Below, in pieces: positions 7,442 through 17,141 of a stretch of 22,434 nt of DNA (position 1 is its first letter; each line of letters begins with the position of its first letter). The notes below the pieces were generated by a model. It did no database searches and was not told the origin of the DNA. It saw only the letters and a list, made by a program, of their open reading frames with translations. Source of the DNA: Streptococcus thermophilus. GTDB lineage: Bacteria; Actinomycetota; Actinomycetes; Mycobacteriales; Mycobacteriaceae. The stretch is taken from the NCBI GenBank assembly GCA_900618065.1, contig UYIL01000004.1:1-22434 (forward strand), read 5' to 3'. Made by a program: the position numbers and the translations under genes.

Positions 7442-9586
7442 CTAGCACTGGGTCGCTGTGCCAACTTCAGGCACGGGTTCAGGTTCCCGTGGGCCTGCAG
7501 TGACGACCTCTGACATCGAAGCTAAGCCGCCGTCCTTCTCAAGAGCCCAGAACTGGAAGCCGCTCAAGTTGCTAACCCCCAGGTACTGAGCAGCCTCATC
7601 TAGACTGTCGAAGTCTTTCTCGCCGTCGATGCGAACTGTCCGATCTTCGGTGATGATTGCATCCACCACCCAGTCTGGGTCGATCGGATCGAGGAGATCA
7701 CCGGGCAAAAGGTAACAGCTTTCGACCAACTCACTAAGCGAGAGCTCGAGATCGTCCACCACTGCAAGGGGGACTTGAGTCTCTAGGTCCGGAACCTTAT
7801 GAATCGATCCGAGCCGCTCAAAACCATCCCGAGTCACTTGTGCGATGAGCTCGCGGCGTTGTTCCAAGAACTCGGTGTAAGGCATCAAGTGCCAATCGTC
7901 AGGTAAAGCATGCCAGTACGTCTGCTGGGCCAGCCATTCCGGTCCACTAGATCGCTCATCAACCAGTTTCGGCCAGTACTCCGCTGGATCTCGATCGGAG
8001 ATGATCGAGTTCGTCTGCCAGTCGGTTGGAGCGAAGTTGGCAGCTTGGTTGATCCGCTTGTTGTCGGTAATGCCGAGCTCGCGCTGTTGGTAGGCGCGGG
8101 GGAAGAGATGATGTCCTTCCGTCCCTTTCTCCGCGGGAATGGATGGATCCATCCAGTGGCTGACCTTCATCGGCAGCATGAACATGTCCGCATCGAGGAC
8201 GTTCAGACTTGCTAGGTAGCAGAGGTAGCCCGGAGACAGTCGGTACTGCGAGGAAACGAGTTGTTGTGGGAGGTTCACTTCCCAGAAGTCATTTGTAAGC
8301 GTGACCCGGATGCCGTCTTCGACGAGCTTTCTGAAGGCTTCTGCGTCCTTGACCTCGGGAGCGTCAAACATGTCGAGGTCGCGCTGGAGCTGAGATTCCG
8401 ATGAACCCGTGTACCGAGCCGTCAGCTGGGACATGAAGAACCAGCGTGCAACGAGCGTGCGCAGCTCAGTCAATTCCACGTTGAACCGTTCACGGCCAAT
8501 GAGAAACAGCACATAAGAAGCGAGCTTGTTGAAGTCGGAGGTGATGTCGCGCTCGGACCGGAATCCTGCGATCTGCAGTGAGTGGATGTACTCCGTCCAG
8601 TTGATGTGGTTCGTGACCACAGGCAAGGCGTCTTTCAGAAGTTGCAGTTCGCGTTCCTGTTTCTCGGGATCAACTTGCCCAGTCGTTCGGTTCTTCGCCT
8701 GGAGGTTTGAATATGCATCCAGCAGCTTCGCACGGTTTTGGCCGAAAGCGACCATCGCGCGCACGATGTAGCCTGTGTCAATCTTCCAGAAGGGGTTCCA
8801 GGGGGTCCAATTCACTTGTTCCCGCTTAATTTCCGACGCCCGTTGGGGCGTGATCCGAGAAAAGTGAGCGAATTCTTCGATCTTGTCGCGGCCCTTCGGC
8901 CAGAAAACGCTCAACCACGTGAGGATGTAGTCGTAGGACTTCAGGCTCACACCTTCGGAATTAATGCGGACGAAGATGTCAGCCACGAGGCGCTTCTCGA
9001 CGTCATCTTGGATGTGAACGACATCGAAAGAGTAAGACTCTATCGCTTGAAGCCGCTGGACTACCCGCCGTAGATGGCGTTTTTGCTCCTTATCAAACTC
9101 GCGGCCAGCTTCCTCGAGGGGATCGATAAAATCATCATCAAAGTCGAAGTCGTGGTGCCACACTTTCGCGATGTCGTCGATCCATTCAGGTGATTTCGCA
9201 ATCGCAACCGATCTCACTTCGAAGCGCTCCGTGAATGGATTGAACGAAATCGTGATGCGGCGTCGACGGTAATTCTCGTCCTGAACTTCGACACCTTTAA
9301 TGGCTGCGAAGAGACTCGTCAGACGTTGCTGTCCATCGATGATCTGGTGCTGAGCTTTGACCCCGTTACCGGAGGAGATCTTCCGAGTAGCGCCTTCTTC
9401 TGGCACGTCCCAGAACATCAAAGCGCCAACTGGGTAGCCTTTGTACATCGAGTCGAAGAGATCTCTCACCTTGGTGGCCGGCCAAACGAATGGGCGTTGA
9501 AGATCCGGCAGACTGATGCTGCCTTGCTGCACTCCGGACACAAGTTGTTCGACTTGCCATGAGATTGTCTTGAAGATCGCAGCCAC
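7442..9586 (-). CDS. DUF262 / HNH (GmrSD-like) restriction protein with C-terminal RAMA-like modified-DNA reader
   Basis: Intact 714-residue protein. The GTG start at 9586 is fixed by AAGGAG 7 nt upstream. Residues 1-230 are a DUF262 (GmrS-like) NTPase domain with PDLQRPFVW (27-35) and the hallmark IIDGQQRLTSLF (Asp84 to Arg88). Around residues 485-535 is a DUF1524-like HNH centre: TEGHHLFPRAY followed by NKRINQAANFAPTDWQTN. Residues 610-695 read ELVESCYLLPGDLLDP, VVDAIITEDRTVRIDG, FDSLDEAAQYLGVSNLSGFQFWAL, the pattern of a RAMA domain (restriction-system modified-DNA reader). GmrSD proteins are nucleotide-dependent nucleases that cut modified phage DNA. The three-part architecture suggests a Type IV-like enzyme choosing targets through RAMA. 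It lies 155 nt downstream of the Type ISP gene on the same strand. Domain calls come from motifs only. Confidence 0.85.
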   Translation of the reverse strand: MAAIFKTISWQVEQLVSGVQQGSISLPDLQRPFVWPATKVRDLFDSMYKGYPVGALMFWDVPEEGATRKISSGNGVKAQHQIIDGQQRLTSLFAAIKGVEVQDENYRRRRITISFNPFTERFEVRSVAIAKSPEWIDDIAKVWHHDFDFDDDFIDPLEEAGREFDKEQKRHLRRVVQRLQAIESYSFDVVHIQDDVEKRLVADIFVRINSEGVSLKSYDYILTWLSVFWPKGRDKIEEFAHFSRITPQRASEIKREQVNWTPWNPFWKIDTGYIVRAMVAFGQNRAKLLDAYSNLQAKNRTTGQVDPEKQERELQLLKDALPVVTNHINWTEYIHSLQIAGFRSERDITSDFNKLASYVLFLIGRERFNVELTELRTLVARWFFMSQLTARYTGSSESQLQRDLDMFDAPEVKDAEAFRKLVEDGIRVTLTNDFWEVNLPQQLVSSQYRLSPGYLCYLASLNVLDADMFMLPMKVSHWMDPSIPAEKGTEGHHLFPRAYQQRELGITDNKRINQAANFAPTDWQTNSIISDRDPAEYWPKLVDERSSGPEWLAQQTYWHALPDDWHLMPYTEFLEQRRELIAQVTRDGFERLGSIHKVPDLETQVPLAVVDDLELSLSELVESCYLLPGDLLDPIDPDWVVDAIITEDRTVRIDGEKDFDSLDEAAQYLGVSNLSGFQFWALEKDGGLASMSEVVTAGPREPEPVPEVGTATQC

Positions 9587-9741
9587 CGAAACTCCTTCGT
9601 TTGTGTTTGAGCGTCAAGTACCGGGCGTAACAGCACCAAGTTCGGAATCGTGGTGCTCAAAACAAAGCTAGATAGAAGTCCGGACACGCTGAACTTGCCT
9701 CACGACTGAGTGTTCGAAAGGTGCGGGCGGACCTGGACCCT

Positions 9742-12700
9742 TTAAAGCTCGTCTACGATTCTCATGGTCTCTACGGCTACACGTGTCACCTTGCCTACGA
9801 GGTCCACGATGTATCGCGGGTTTCCGACCTCGTCGGCCCAATCATTGGGGTCATTAACAATGCCTGACGCCCTATCCTTCTTGACTTGGTACCGATCAAT
9901 GATCCACCCGAGTGCTGAACGGGACCCCAGCTGGTATTTCTCTGCTTCCTCCGGGATGCCCGCGATGGTGATCTGCTTGTTGTAGATCATCTTCGTCGTA
10001 TCGTTGACGTTCTTGCCGTTTTCAGGATCCTTCTTCTTCGCCCATTTTGGTTTGATGACTCGCCAGGTCTCGCGGTCGTTGGGATCGCCCTTGACTTGAA
10101 TATCGAGGGGGTACGGCTCCAAACCCTCATAGTTAACGTGCAGGTCCATCAGCTGCTGACCAGCGTGGGCGAACCTGTCGAACTCATTCCTCGTCGCTGG
10201 TGTCGCGATATGCGGCAACATCTTTTTCAAGTCCGACGAGTACTTCGTCCGGTAATTCGGATCATGAAGCTTTCCGTACACAAAGTGGAAGATGTCGTCG
10301 CCCGTGATGTCCTCGGCCGAGTGATTCTCGATACAACTTCTTAATTTCATCGGATACATTATCTATGCACACATAGCCGTTGACATTCTCACCAACTCTT
10401 CCATAGATAGATCTCTCGCTAACTGGTATTTGCGCTGACCTCGCCCCAAATAGTCCACCCTCTTCAGCTTCGTTCGGTTCCCAAACGAAGCGGCTTATAA
10501 GTTGCCCGTTTTGTCCTGCACCGATCAACTGAACGTCAGGGGTGAGATTAGTGGCCAAGGCAGAAAAGTTGCTGGTCGCCCCAACTCCTAGGAAGTAAAC
10601 AGCGATATTTGCGTGATCACCAGTCGGGAAAAACAACCTGATTTTGCTTAATCTGTGAGTGAAGAACTGGTCCACGTAAAGGTGCTGCTGGCAGAACGGG
10701 CGATGCACTGCGATTCGGAGACGCGACCTTTCGGCGTCCGCGTATCGAGATTGATTCAGCTTGCCTACGAGGCTCGATGACCACTTGATTAGGGCGGGAT
10801 CCGAGAACTCTGAATTCGCTTTTAGGAATTCTTCCGCGGTACTCGCGGGGTCCTTCAGCTCTACTGCCTCGTTATATGTTTTGGTTGATTGCTTAATATT
10901 GCTCCACACTTTGGAAGCGCTAAAACCGTAGGCCCACGGGTCTCGGCTGGTTGCAATTCCCATAGAAGCGATTTCGAAGAAACGGGTAGCTGAACGTGAA
11001 TCCTTGCTCACTAGTGCAGGCCAACTGGAAAATTCTTCATTCCGCTGGTTGAGCCAATCCCCGTCTAGATTTGGTTCAATGTACTGCCCATGAAATATTC
11101 GCCAGATTGCTGTGATCGATAGTCTGCAACTTTTGTTCAGCACTCAGGTAGTCGCCAACAGCGTGATAGCGGAGACTAAATCCCGCCCTGTTCGGGTCTT
11201 TTACGCCGACTGCAATGGCAATTGTGGAACGGCTCCCGGCCCCGAATACTTTCCCGCCTTCTTTTCTCGATTGTTCACCGGCAGTGCGCTGGTTACCACG
11301 TAGGTTGAAAACGTAGAGGTCATGTGAAATCCTCGGCCATCGACAGACGGACACCGTCGCCGGTGTTTCCGTCGATCCAGCCGCCGTTGGAGACAAAAGC
11401 AACGACGCCTTGGTTGCCGATTCGGTCCGTAGCCCAACGGAATGCGCGCAGATATGAGTCATAAAGCGAGTTCTTGTTAGTGGCCGTGGATTTGGCAGCA
11501 TAGGTTTCCGCCAATACGCTTATCCAGGCTCGGGTATTTCTGATTGGCGTTGAGGTCGTTGGCGCTGGTTTGGCCTGCGGAGTAGGGCGGGTTGCCGATT
11601 ACAACGTTGATGCGAGCGGCCTTCTGGCGCTCAACGGAAGCATTGTTCTCTGCGAAGATCTCGAGATCCGGGATGTCGCCGTCCTCGTGGATCTGGAAAG
11701 TGTCAGCGAGGGCGATGCCTTTGAATGGTTCGTACTCGGGTGCGTCCTCGCCGGCGCTCTGCGCGTGTTCGGCGGCGCAGAGCGTTGTAGGTCGTCTCGA
11801 TGTTCACTGCGGAGACGTAGTACGCAAGCAGCATAATCTCCGTGGCGAAGAGCTCATTGGCGTATTTTCGCGCGAGGTCTTCGGGCCTGATCAAGCCGAC
11901 TGGAGCAGGCGGACAGTGAACGTTGATGTGCCGCAAAGGGATCTAGGATGGTGACACCTTCGTCGGTAAGTCCTTTGCCGAAGTGTTTGCGGGAGACATC
12001 GTCGGCCGCGCGGAGGATGAAGTCGACGATCTCTACCGGTGTGTAGACGATGCCGAGTGCTTCGGACTGTTTTTTGAAGGCCTTGCGGAAGAAGCGCTCG
12101 TAAAGCTCCTTGATCACCTGTTGTTTGCCGGATGCGCTAGTGACCTCGGAGGCGCGGATACGGACGGACTCGTAGAACTTGTCCAGGCCGGCCGTTTCAG
12201 ATTCGAGTCGGCGTCGGAAAGCGCGGTGACCATGCGCTCCATGACTTGAGCGACGGGGTTGTGGGTGATGAAGTCGTAGTCGTCGAAAAGCGCATTGAAC
12301 ACTGGGGCCGTGATCAAGTGCTGGCTGAGCATGCTGATCGCGTCCTCATGCGTAATCCCGTCGTTGAGGTTGTTACGCAACCCCGCCACAAAGCGCTCGA
12401 ACTCGCGGAGAAGTTTCGGACTGGCGTTGTCCAGCAAGCTGTTGATGCGGATGATCTGGTTCTCCGCGATCACTGCGACGTCGTCCGCCCAGTCCTCCCA
12501 GTAAGTGCGGGTACCCACCTTGTCTACGAGCTTGGTGTATATAGCTTCACGCCATTGCTCGAGGGAGAAGAGCGCGAGTTGCTGTGCTGTGAGCTCTTCA
12601 GGCTGATCGGACGGATTCCTGTCGTTGTCGTCGAGAATCTTCGTATTGTTCGGATTGTCGATGTGATCGGTATCGACCGGAAGCTCGTCGGGTGAACCTT

Positions 12701-14672
12701 CGTTGAGACCAATTGAGTTGATCTTGGCGTTGAAGCGATCGTCGTGGGCACGTAAAGCGTTGAGGATTTGCCAAACCACTTTGAATCGTACGTTGTCGTT
12801 GAGCGCCTCGGACGGAGACTTCTCCGGTGGAACTGCCACAGGCAGAATGATGTATCCGTAGTCCTTGCCCTCGGACTTGCGCATGACGCGGCCGACGGAT
12901 TGCACGACGTCGACCATCGAGTTGCGGGGGTTGAAGAAGATCACAGCGTCCAGAGCGGGAACATCCACACCCTCTGACAAGCAGCGGGCATTGGTGAGGA
13001 TACGAGTTTCGGTTTCGTCCATCGTGGATTCGAGCCAGGAGATCTTCTTGCCGCGCTCCATCGCGTTCATAGTTCCATCGACGTGCTGAACTGCGACGTC
13101 GAGGTCGGCATTGTGGAGCGAGACATCGTTGAGTGCTGCATGCTCCTCGAGCGATTGCCGGTGGCTGGCGATGAGCCCGGGGTACATCTCAGCGATCAGT
13201 TTCGAAGTCTTGATGTCTTTGGCGAAAGCGACTGTGCGGCGCATGGGTTCTGCGCCAATCTCGAAGCCGCCCTTCTGGCCTTGCAGTTTGCCGGAGCGCT
13301 TGGCCAAGGCATTCCAGGCGCCGATCATCGCAGACGCCGTGGTGAGGTTCATGCCCTCCTGGGTGCTTCGGGACATTGCATCGGCTGCGACGCTTTCATC
13401 GACGGTCATGACAAGGACTCGGTAGTCGGTGAGCAATCCCTTGTCCACAGCCTCACCGAAGCCGAGCCGGTGGAACTCTGGGCCGTAGATCGCCTCGTCA
13501 TCCATGGAGGCGATCTCGGCGGAGTGCTCTTCGGCTTTCACTTTGACGTTGTCGTCGAACAGTCGCGGAGTTGCGGTCATGTATAGGCGTCGCTTCGACC
13601 GGATGTATTCCGTGTCGTGAATGCGAACGAAGTTCGACTCATCGGTGTTGGCCAAGGTGACACCGGTCGTACGGTGAGCTTCGTCGCAAATGACAATGTC
13701 GAAGTCGTCGAGGCCTTTCTCCTGTGCGTCGTGCACCGCTGGCAGAGATTGGTAGGTGGAGAAAACGACGTGAAGTCCACTGGCGCGCTTGCCCTGTTCG
13801 AAGCGCTTCTTGATGTCTTCACCCTTGGTGGAGACCGGAACTTCTAGGTCGTAGGAAGCAATGTCTTCGGCCTGACGGCTGGCCTTGTTATCGGAGCAGA
13901 CGGCGAAGCTCTTCAAATCAAGGCGAGCTTGAGCTGTCCACTCGCGGAGTGTCTGGGCGAGGAGAGCGATTGATGGAACAAGGAAAAGGACTCGAGCCCG
14001 GCCTCCGTTTTCTTCAGCGACCCGTTCTGCGAGACGCAAGGCGGTGAAGGTTTTGCCGGTGCCGCAAGCCATGATGAGTTTGCCGCGGTCGTGGTTCTTG
14101 AAACCGGTGAGGACATTCTCAATGGCGGCCTGCTGGTGGGGGCGAGGCTCGAAGGTTTCCTTACGGGTGAGATGAACCTGGATCTGGTTGCCGGGGAAGA
14201 CCACGTCCCAGTTGATTGGGGACTCCTCGATCTGTGCGTATCCGATGCGGCTCGTCGGAATGTACTGGTCCTTGAGAGCATCCTCGGCCTTTGAGGACCA
14301 TTTGTCGGTGGTCGAGATGATGTAGCGGTGGGCGAAGTGCTCGAAGCCTGACTCAGTCTCAAACGAGTGTCCAGAGGCTTCGAAGAACGAGTCGATGTGC
14401 TGCTTCTGGATACTCGTCGTCGGCTTGTAGAACTTCGACTGAATTGCAACCCATTCTCCGTCGTCGCGCCGGCGAGCAACGAGGTCGATGCCCGTGTCTG
14501 TTTTGCCTCCGTTGTACGGCCACTTATCCCAGCGGTAGACCTCTTCGAACTGAGCCGATAGCGTCGGATCAGTTTTGAAAAAGTTGACCATCAACTTCTC
14601 AAAAGCGATTCCGTACTTTGCCTGAGGCTGGCTATCGCGGAGCTGCGCAAGGACTTCACCGAAACTCGACAT
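9742..14672 (-). CDS. Type ISP single-polypeptide restriction-modification enzyme (LlaGI/LlaBIII family), frameshifted in the methylase half
   Basis: About 1,640 residues, the size of LlaGI-type enzymes. Order: Mrr-like nuclease (Glu25, TGIDLVAR Asp63, Gln78-Ser-Lys80); SF2 helicase with Walker A ACGTGKT near 202-208, DEAH 330-333, MTATPRLF, and motif VI SVGRVMRKSEG; coupler; gamma N6-adenine methylase with YTPVEIVDFILRAADDV, motif I DPFAGTSTF (11935-11950) and motif IV GNPPYSAGQ (NPPY at 11582-11593); then a C-terminal specificity domain to TAA at 9742. It should methylate self DNA and translocate and cut unmodified DNA. The first 840 residues are one clean frame. Breaks follow near 12195, 11940, 11895, 11785, 11525, 11330, 11095 and 10335. 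Three were checked (12195, 11940, 11895) and each is repaired by adding one G. No SD is evident before the ATG at 14672. Confidence 0.88.
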
Positions 14673-14820
14673 AGGGCTATTGTGCAGCTTTCTGGAAAAG
14701 AAGTCTTAACTGACACTCTTCAAAAGAAAAAGTCAGCCCCATGGGTTGCATCTAGAAGTGCGAGAATGCGACTTAACGACTGCTTGTAGACGTTTATCCT
14801 GTCCTAAGAAAGAGGCTGCA
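14673..14820. promoter_or_regulatory. Divergent intergenic region between Type ISP gene and membrane-protein gene
   Basis: These 148 nt separate two diverging genes and must hold the Type ISP promoter and probably that of the membrane protein. The stretch is AT-rich, with A-runs near 14695-14730. AAGAAAGAGG at about 14807-14816 is a good SD for the plus-strand ATG at 14821. No clear promoter hexamers or operator dyad could be assigned by eye. Confidence 0.4.
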
Positions 14821-15816
14821 ATGCTCGCGTCCATCGCTACGGTAATTACGCTTATTCCGATTGGTTTATCGCTCCTGCAATTTGTTTTTCCCCAGCGAAA
14901 GGCTGCGGGTCGCGTTGAACAGATGTTAGCTATAAGGGAAAGCTTCGATGTTCTCGAACAGAAGGACCCCAAACGATACAACCAGTACGACTGGGAGTTA
15001 TTTGAGAGTTCTCACTGGAGTTTTGAACGATTGGTTTCTAGGCGTGGGCTGACGCTAGCAATCTACCTTGTCAGGACTCTCGTCGGGCTGCTTGGTGCAT
15101 ATCAAATTTTCTCGGCCGCGCCATTCGTTTTCGAATGCATGCCGCCTGGTGATCACTTTTTCGGGCGTGAAGCATTCTCAGAATGTGGTGCATCCTTTCC
15201 ACACGGAGAAGGGATGCACGGAATCTTGGGTGGACTAGCGATTCTAGTAATCAGTCTAACGGCATTACGAGACTTTTTGACGGCAGAACTTAGAGAAGAA
15301 GCACGCGTTCTAAGCAAAGGAATCCAACGGCTTACTGCGAATTCCGGGTTTGTTCCCGAGACTCACGAGAAGGCAGTCTACCGGTACTTAGCAGTGAAGT
15401 TTGGGCCACGCCGTTTACGCCTAGTCAGCCCAGATAAAACCGGTTGGAAATTCGACTCTAAATGGGAGAAATTTAGGTACGACGCAGGAATAATCTGGCG
15501 CCAGCTCGTCATGATTTCGCCGGGTATTGGCTTTGGTTTCTTTGGGCATCTTGACGACTGGCAGCATGCCTATGGGGCCGACGTTGTTCAGCTAGTGTCA
15601 ATCTTGGTCTTCGTGCCATTAACAATGGGTGTCGTTTTTCTCGTATTCGATTTTCATTTCTCCTACATTGTCTATTCTGATCCGGCTTATTCTCTGCAGG
15701 AGCTATATTGCCTGGTGACCGGCTCAAAAAACTGGGATGAGCTAATGGATAATATTCCATGGAGCATGAGAGGTTCAACCTTCTCCGGTGGAGTTAGAGG
15801 CAAGTCTGGGGTTTGA
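14821..15816 (+). CDS. Five-helix membrane protein of unknown function beside the restriction genes
   Basis: A family is not recognised. The ATG at 14821 is preferred because AGAAAGAGG lies upstream and the protein then begins with a membrane segment; an in-frame start at 14746 would add 25 non-hydrophobic residues. Product 331 residues. Predicted helices: 4-23, 76-100, 132-149, 226-243 and 252-278, the last very hydrophobic (VSILVFVPLTMGVVFLVFDF). Cys106 and Cys122 lie in the loop between helices 2 and 3 and could form a disulphide if that loop is outside. Cytosolic parts (24-75, 150-225, 279-331) are rich in charged and aromatic residues. Base composition is visibly more AT-rich than its neighbours, suggesting recent transfer. 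Its position divergent to the Type ISP gene makes a defence accessory possible but unproven. Confidence 0.65.
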   Translation: MLASIATVITLIPIGLSLLQFVFPQRKAAGRVEQMLAIRESFDVLEQKDPKRYNQYDWELFESSHWSFERLVSRRGLTLAIYLVRTLVGLLGAYQIFSAAPFVFECMPPGDHFFGREAFSECGASFPHGEGMHGILGGLAILVISLTALRDFLTAELREEARVLSKGIQRLTANSGFVPETHEKAVYRYLAVKFGPRRLRLVSPDKTGWKFDSKWEKFRYDAGIIWRQLVMISPGIGFGFFGHLDDWQHAYGADVVQLVSILVFVPLTMGVVFLVFDFHFSYIVYSDPAYSLQELYCLVTGSKNWDELMDNIPWSMRGSTFSGGVRGKSGV

Positions 15817-15892
15817 GTAGCGAACTGTGACGCATTATTTGGGCTGCGGGTGCGGGCGTCGAGAAGCAGCCCCTTGCCCCCGCGCCCACCTG

Positions 15893-15905
15893 TAACCTCA
15901 CGACC
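15893..15905 (+). promoter_or_regulatory. Candidate -10 for a leaderless DUF349 transcript
   Basis: TAACCT at 15893-15898 fits the actinobacterial -10 pattern TANNNT and ends 7 nt before the DUF349 ATG at 15906. No SD-like sequence precedes that ATG. Together these suggest transcription starting at or next to the start codon. No matching -35 was found at normal spacing. Confidence 0.35.
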
Positions 15906-16193
15906 ATGGCCTGGGGAAAACAAAACTCGGACTGGGAACAGCGTCAACGCGAGTGGCAGCTCAAGCAGCAGGAGTTCGCGCGCAACGCAGACGTGAAGCA
16001 CCGGATCATTGCCCGCGCGCAGCAGTTGGTGGGCAGCGACGACTTCAGGTCTGCCGGTGCGGAAATGAAGCAATTGTCCGCGGATTTCAAAGCAGCGGGG
16101 TTCGCCGGCAAGGGGACCAACGACCAATTGTGGGAGGCGTTCTCGGGGGCGAGGACACGGTTCTATGAGCGTCGTGAAGCGGTGTATGTGAAG
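15906..16193 (+). pseudogene. DUF349-domain protein, N-terminal fragment truncated by insertion sequences
   Basis: The reading frame from ATG 15906 begins MAWGKQNSDWEQRQREW and carries one DUF349-type repeat: RAQQLVGSDDFRSAGAEMKQL, then FAGKGTNDQLWEAFSGARTRFYERREA. DUF349 proteins normally have several such helical repeats; here homology stops around 16185-16193, where insertion-sequence DNA begins, and the frame runs on only to a TAG at 16221-16223. The likely C-terminal remainder is at 19131-19202. Function of the family is not well defined. Loss of the middle means this copy is almost certainly non-functional. Confidence 0.7.
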
Positions 16194-16357
16194 TGTCCTG
16201 GGTTTAGTTCCGATCGTTTCTAGAGGAGGATTGGACCATGCCAAGGAAGTTCAGTGACGAGTTCAAGGACAAGGCGGTGCGGTTAGCCGAGGAGCTCGTT
16301 GAGCTTGAGGGGTGCTCGAAGTGGGCGGCGGCGGAGGAGATCGGCGAGAAGCGGCGT
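16194..16357 (+). mobile_element. Truncated left end of an IS3-type insertion sequence
   Basis: Just inside the broken DUF349 gene a new sequence begins around TGTCCTGGGTTTAG and leads to a strong SD (AGGAGG at 16224-16229) and the start of an IS3-family OrfA. Only the left end survives: at 16358 the sequence changes to the terminal repeat of an IS256-family element, and no right-hand portion is found after that element. The exact left boundary is uncertain by a few bases because the opposite end is missing. Confidence 0.6.
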
Positions 16358-16414
16358 GAGGGTGTCAGGATGTTTGTGTGTGAGGCTCTGATTGAGAGGG
16401 AGTTTCACCGATAA
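16238..16414 (+). pseudogene. IS3-family OrfA, 5' fragment
   Basis: The frame from ATG 16238 starts MPRKFSDEFKDKAVRLAEEL and continues to WAAAEEIGEK, the first helices of an IS3-type OrfA helix-turn-helix. After about residue 40 it runs into the IS256-family terminal repeat and reads unrelated residues to TAA at 16412-16414. That TAA overlaps the ATG of the IS256-family transposase (TAATG). The remaining helix-turn-helix, coiled coil and OrfB are absent, so it is dead as a transposase gene. Confidence 0.65.
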
Positions 16415-17077
16415 TGACTACGGTGTCACCAAAGAAAGGCCACGACCCGAGCAGGGGCAACGAGATCAGCGAGAAGCTGATGGATAACCCCGAGCTCGCC
16501 AGGTTGATCGGCGAGTTGTCTACCTCCACCGATGATGCCAGCGAGCTGGTAAAGGGGCTTTTGCAGGCCTCTATCAACGCGGGTCTGCAGGCTGAGATGG
16601 ATGCCCATTTGGGCTACGAGCACTCCGACCGCAATGCCAAAGCCCAGCTGGATGGCACTGGTGGCGGTAACTACCGCAATGGGTCGTACACCAAGACCGT
16701 CAGCTCTGGTTACGGCGAGGTGGATGTGACCATGCCCAGGGATCGTGCCGGCACGTTTGCTCCGAAGATGGTGCCCAAAGGCTCCCGTCGGCTCACAGAG
16801 CTCGACGACATGATTATCTCGCTGTACGCCGGCGGGATGACGGTGCGTGATATCCAGCACCATCTTGTCACCACCCTGGGGGTAGATATGAGCCCGGATA
16901 CCATCAGCACGATCACCGATGCGGTACTCGATGAGGTGATGATCTGGCAAAACCGCCAGTTGGATGAGTTCTACCCGGTGATCTTCCTCGACGCGCTGAA
17001 GGTGAAGATCCGTGACGGTCACCGCGTGGTCAACAAGTCCTGCTACATGGCTGTTGGCATCGATATCGACGGCATCA
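16414..17077 (+). pseudogene. IS256-family (Mutator-like) transposase, N-terminal part
   Basis: Residues 1-221 of the transposase: MTTVSPKKGHDPSRG, GLLQASINAGLQAEMDAHLGY, GNYRNGSYTKTVSSGYGEVDV and MPRDRAGTFAPKMVPKG, all hallmarks of the IS256 group, and the first catalytic Asp in PVIFLDALKVKIRDG. The frame stops being transposase at 17078, where the IS3-family element starts, and then runs only to 17145. The remaining catalytic residues are in the segment at 18409-19094, in a frame that joins perfectly if the insert and one TCA are removed. Confidence 0.85.
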
Positions 17078-17141
17078 GGGCCCGGCCCCCGGAAAGTAGA
17101 CACCGTGGGGGTGAAATTATTGGCTTTACTCTAGCGCATTG

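Noticed and set aside
9587..9741. Hidden small gene between Type ISP and DUF262 genes
   Set aside because: No convincing start with an SD or recognisable product was seen in these 155 nt; it is probably leader DNA only.
9742..11514. Several separate small genes (205, 293, 141 and 64 residues)
   Set aside because: Their sequences join end to end as one Type ISP methylase and specificity region in shifting frames; none has its own SD-supported start.
13083..13586. Plus-strand open frame of 167 residues
   Set aside because: It is antisense to conserved helicase motifs, has no SD and shows no recognisable domain; other long plus-strand frames at 75-996, 896-1615 and 6578-7246 are rejected for the same reason.
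12114..14672. Free-standing restriction helicase of 852 residues
   Set aside because: The methylase and specificity frames continue directly after a one-base shift near 12195, so it is the front of one Type ISP gene, not a separate HsdR-like protein.
14746..14820. Upstream start for the membrane protein
   Set aside because: It lacks an SD and would place 25 polar residues before the first helix; ATG 14821 has AGAAAGAGG.
16238..16414. Small intact DNA-binding gene
   Set aside because: Only the first 40 residues match IS3 OrfA; the rest is read-through into the IS256 terminal repeat.
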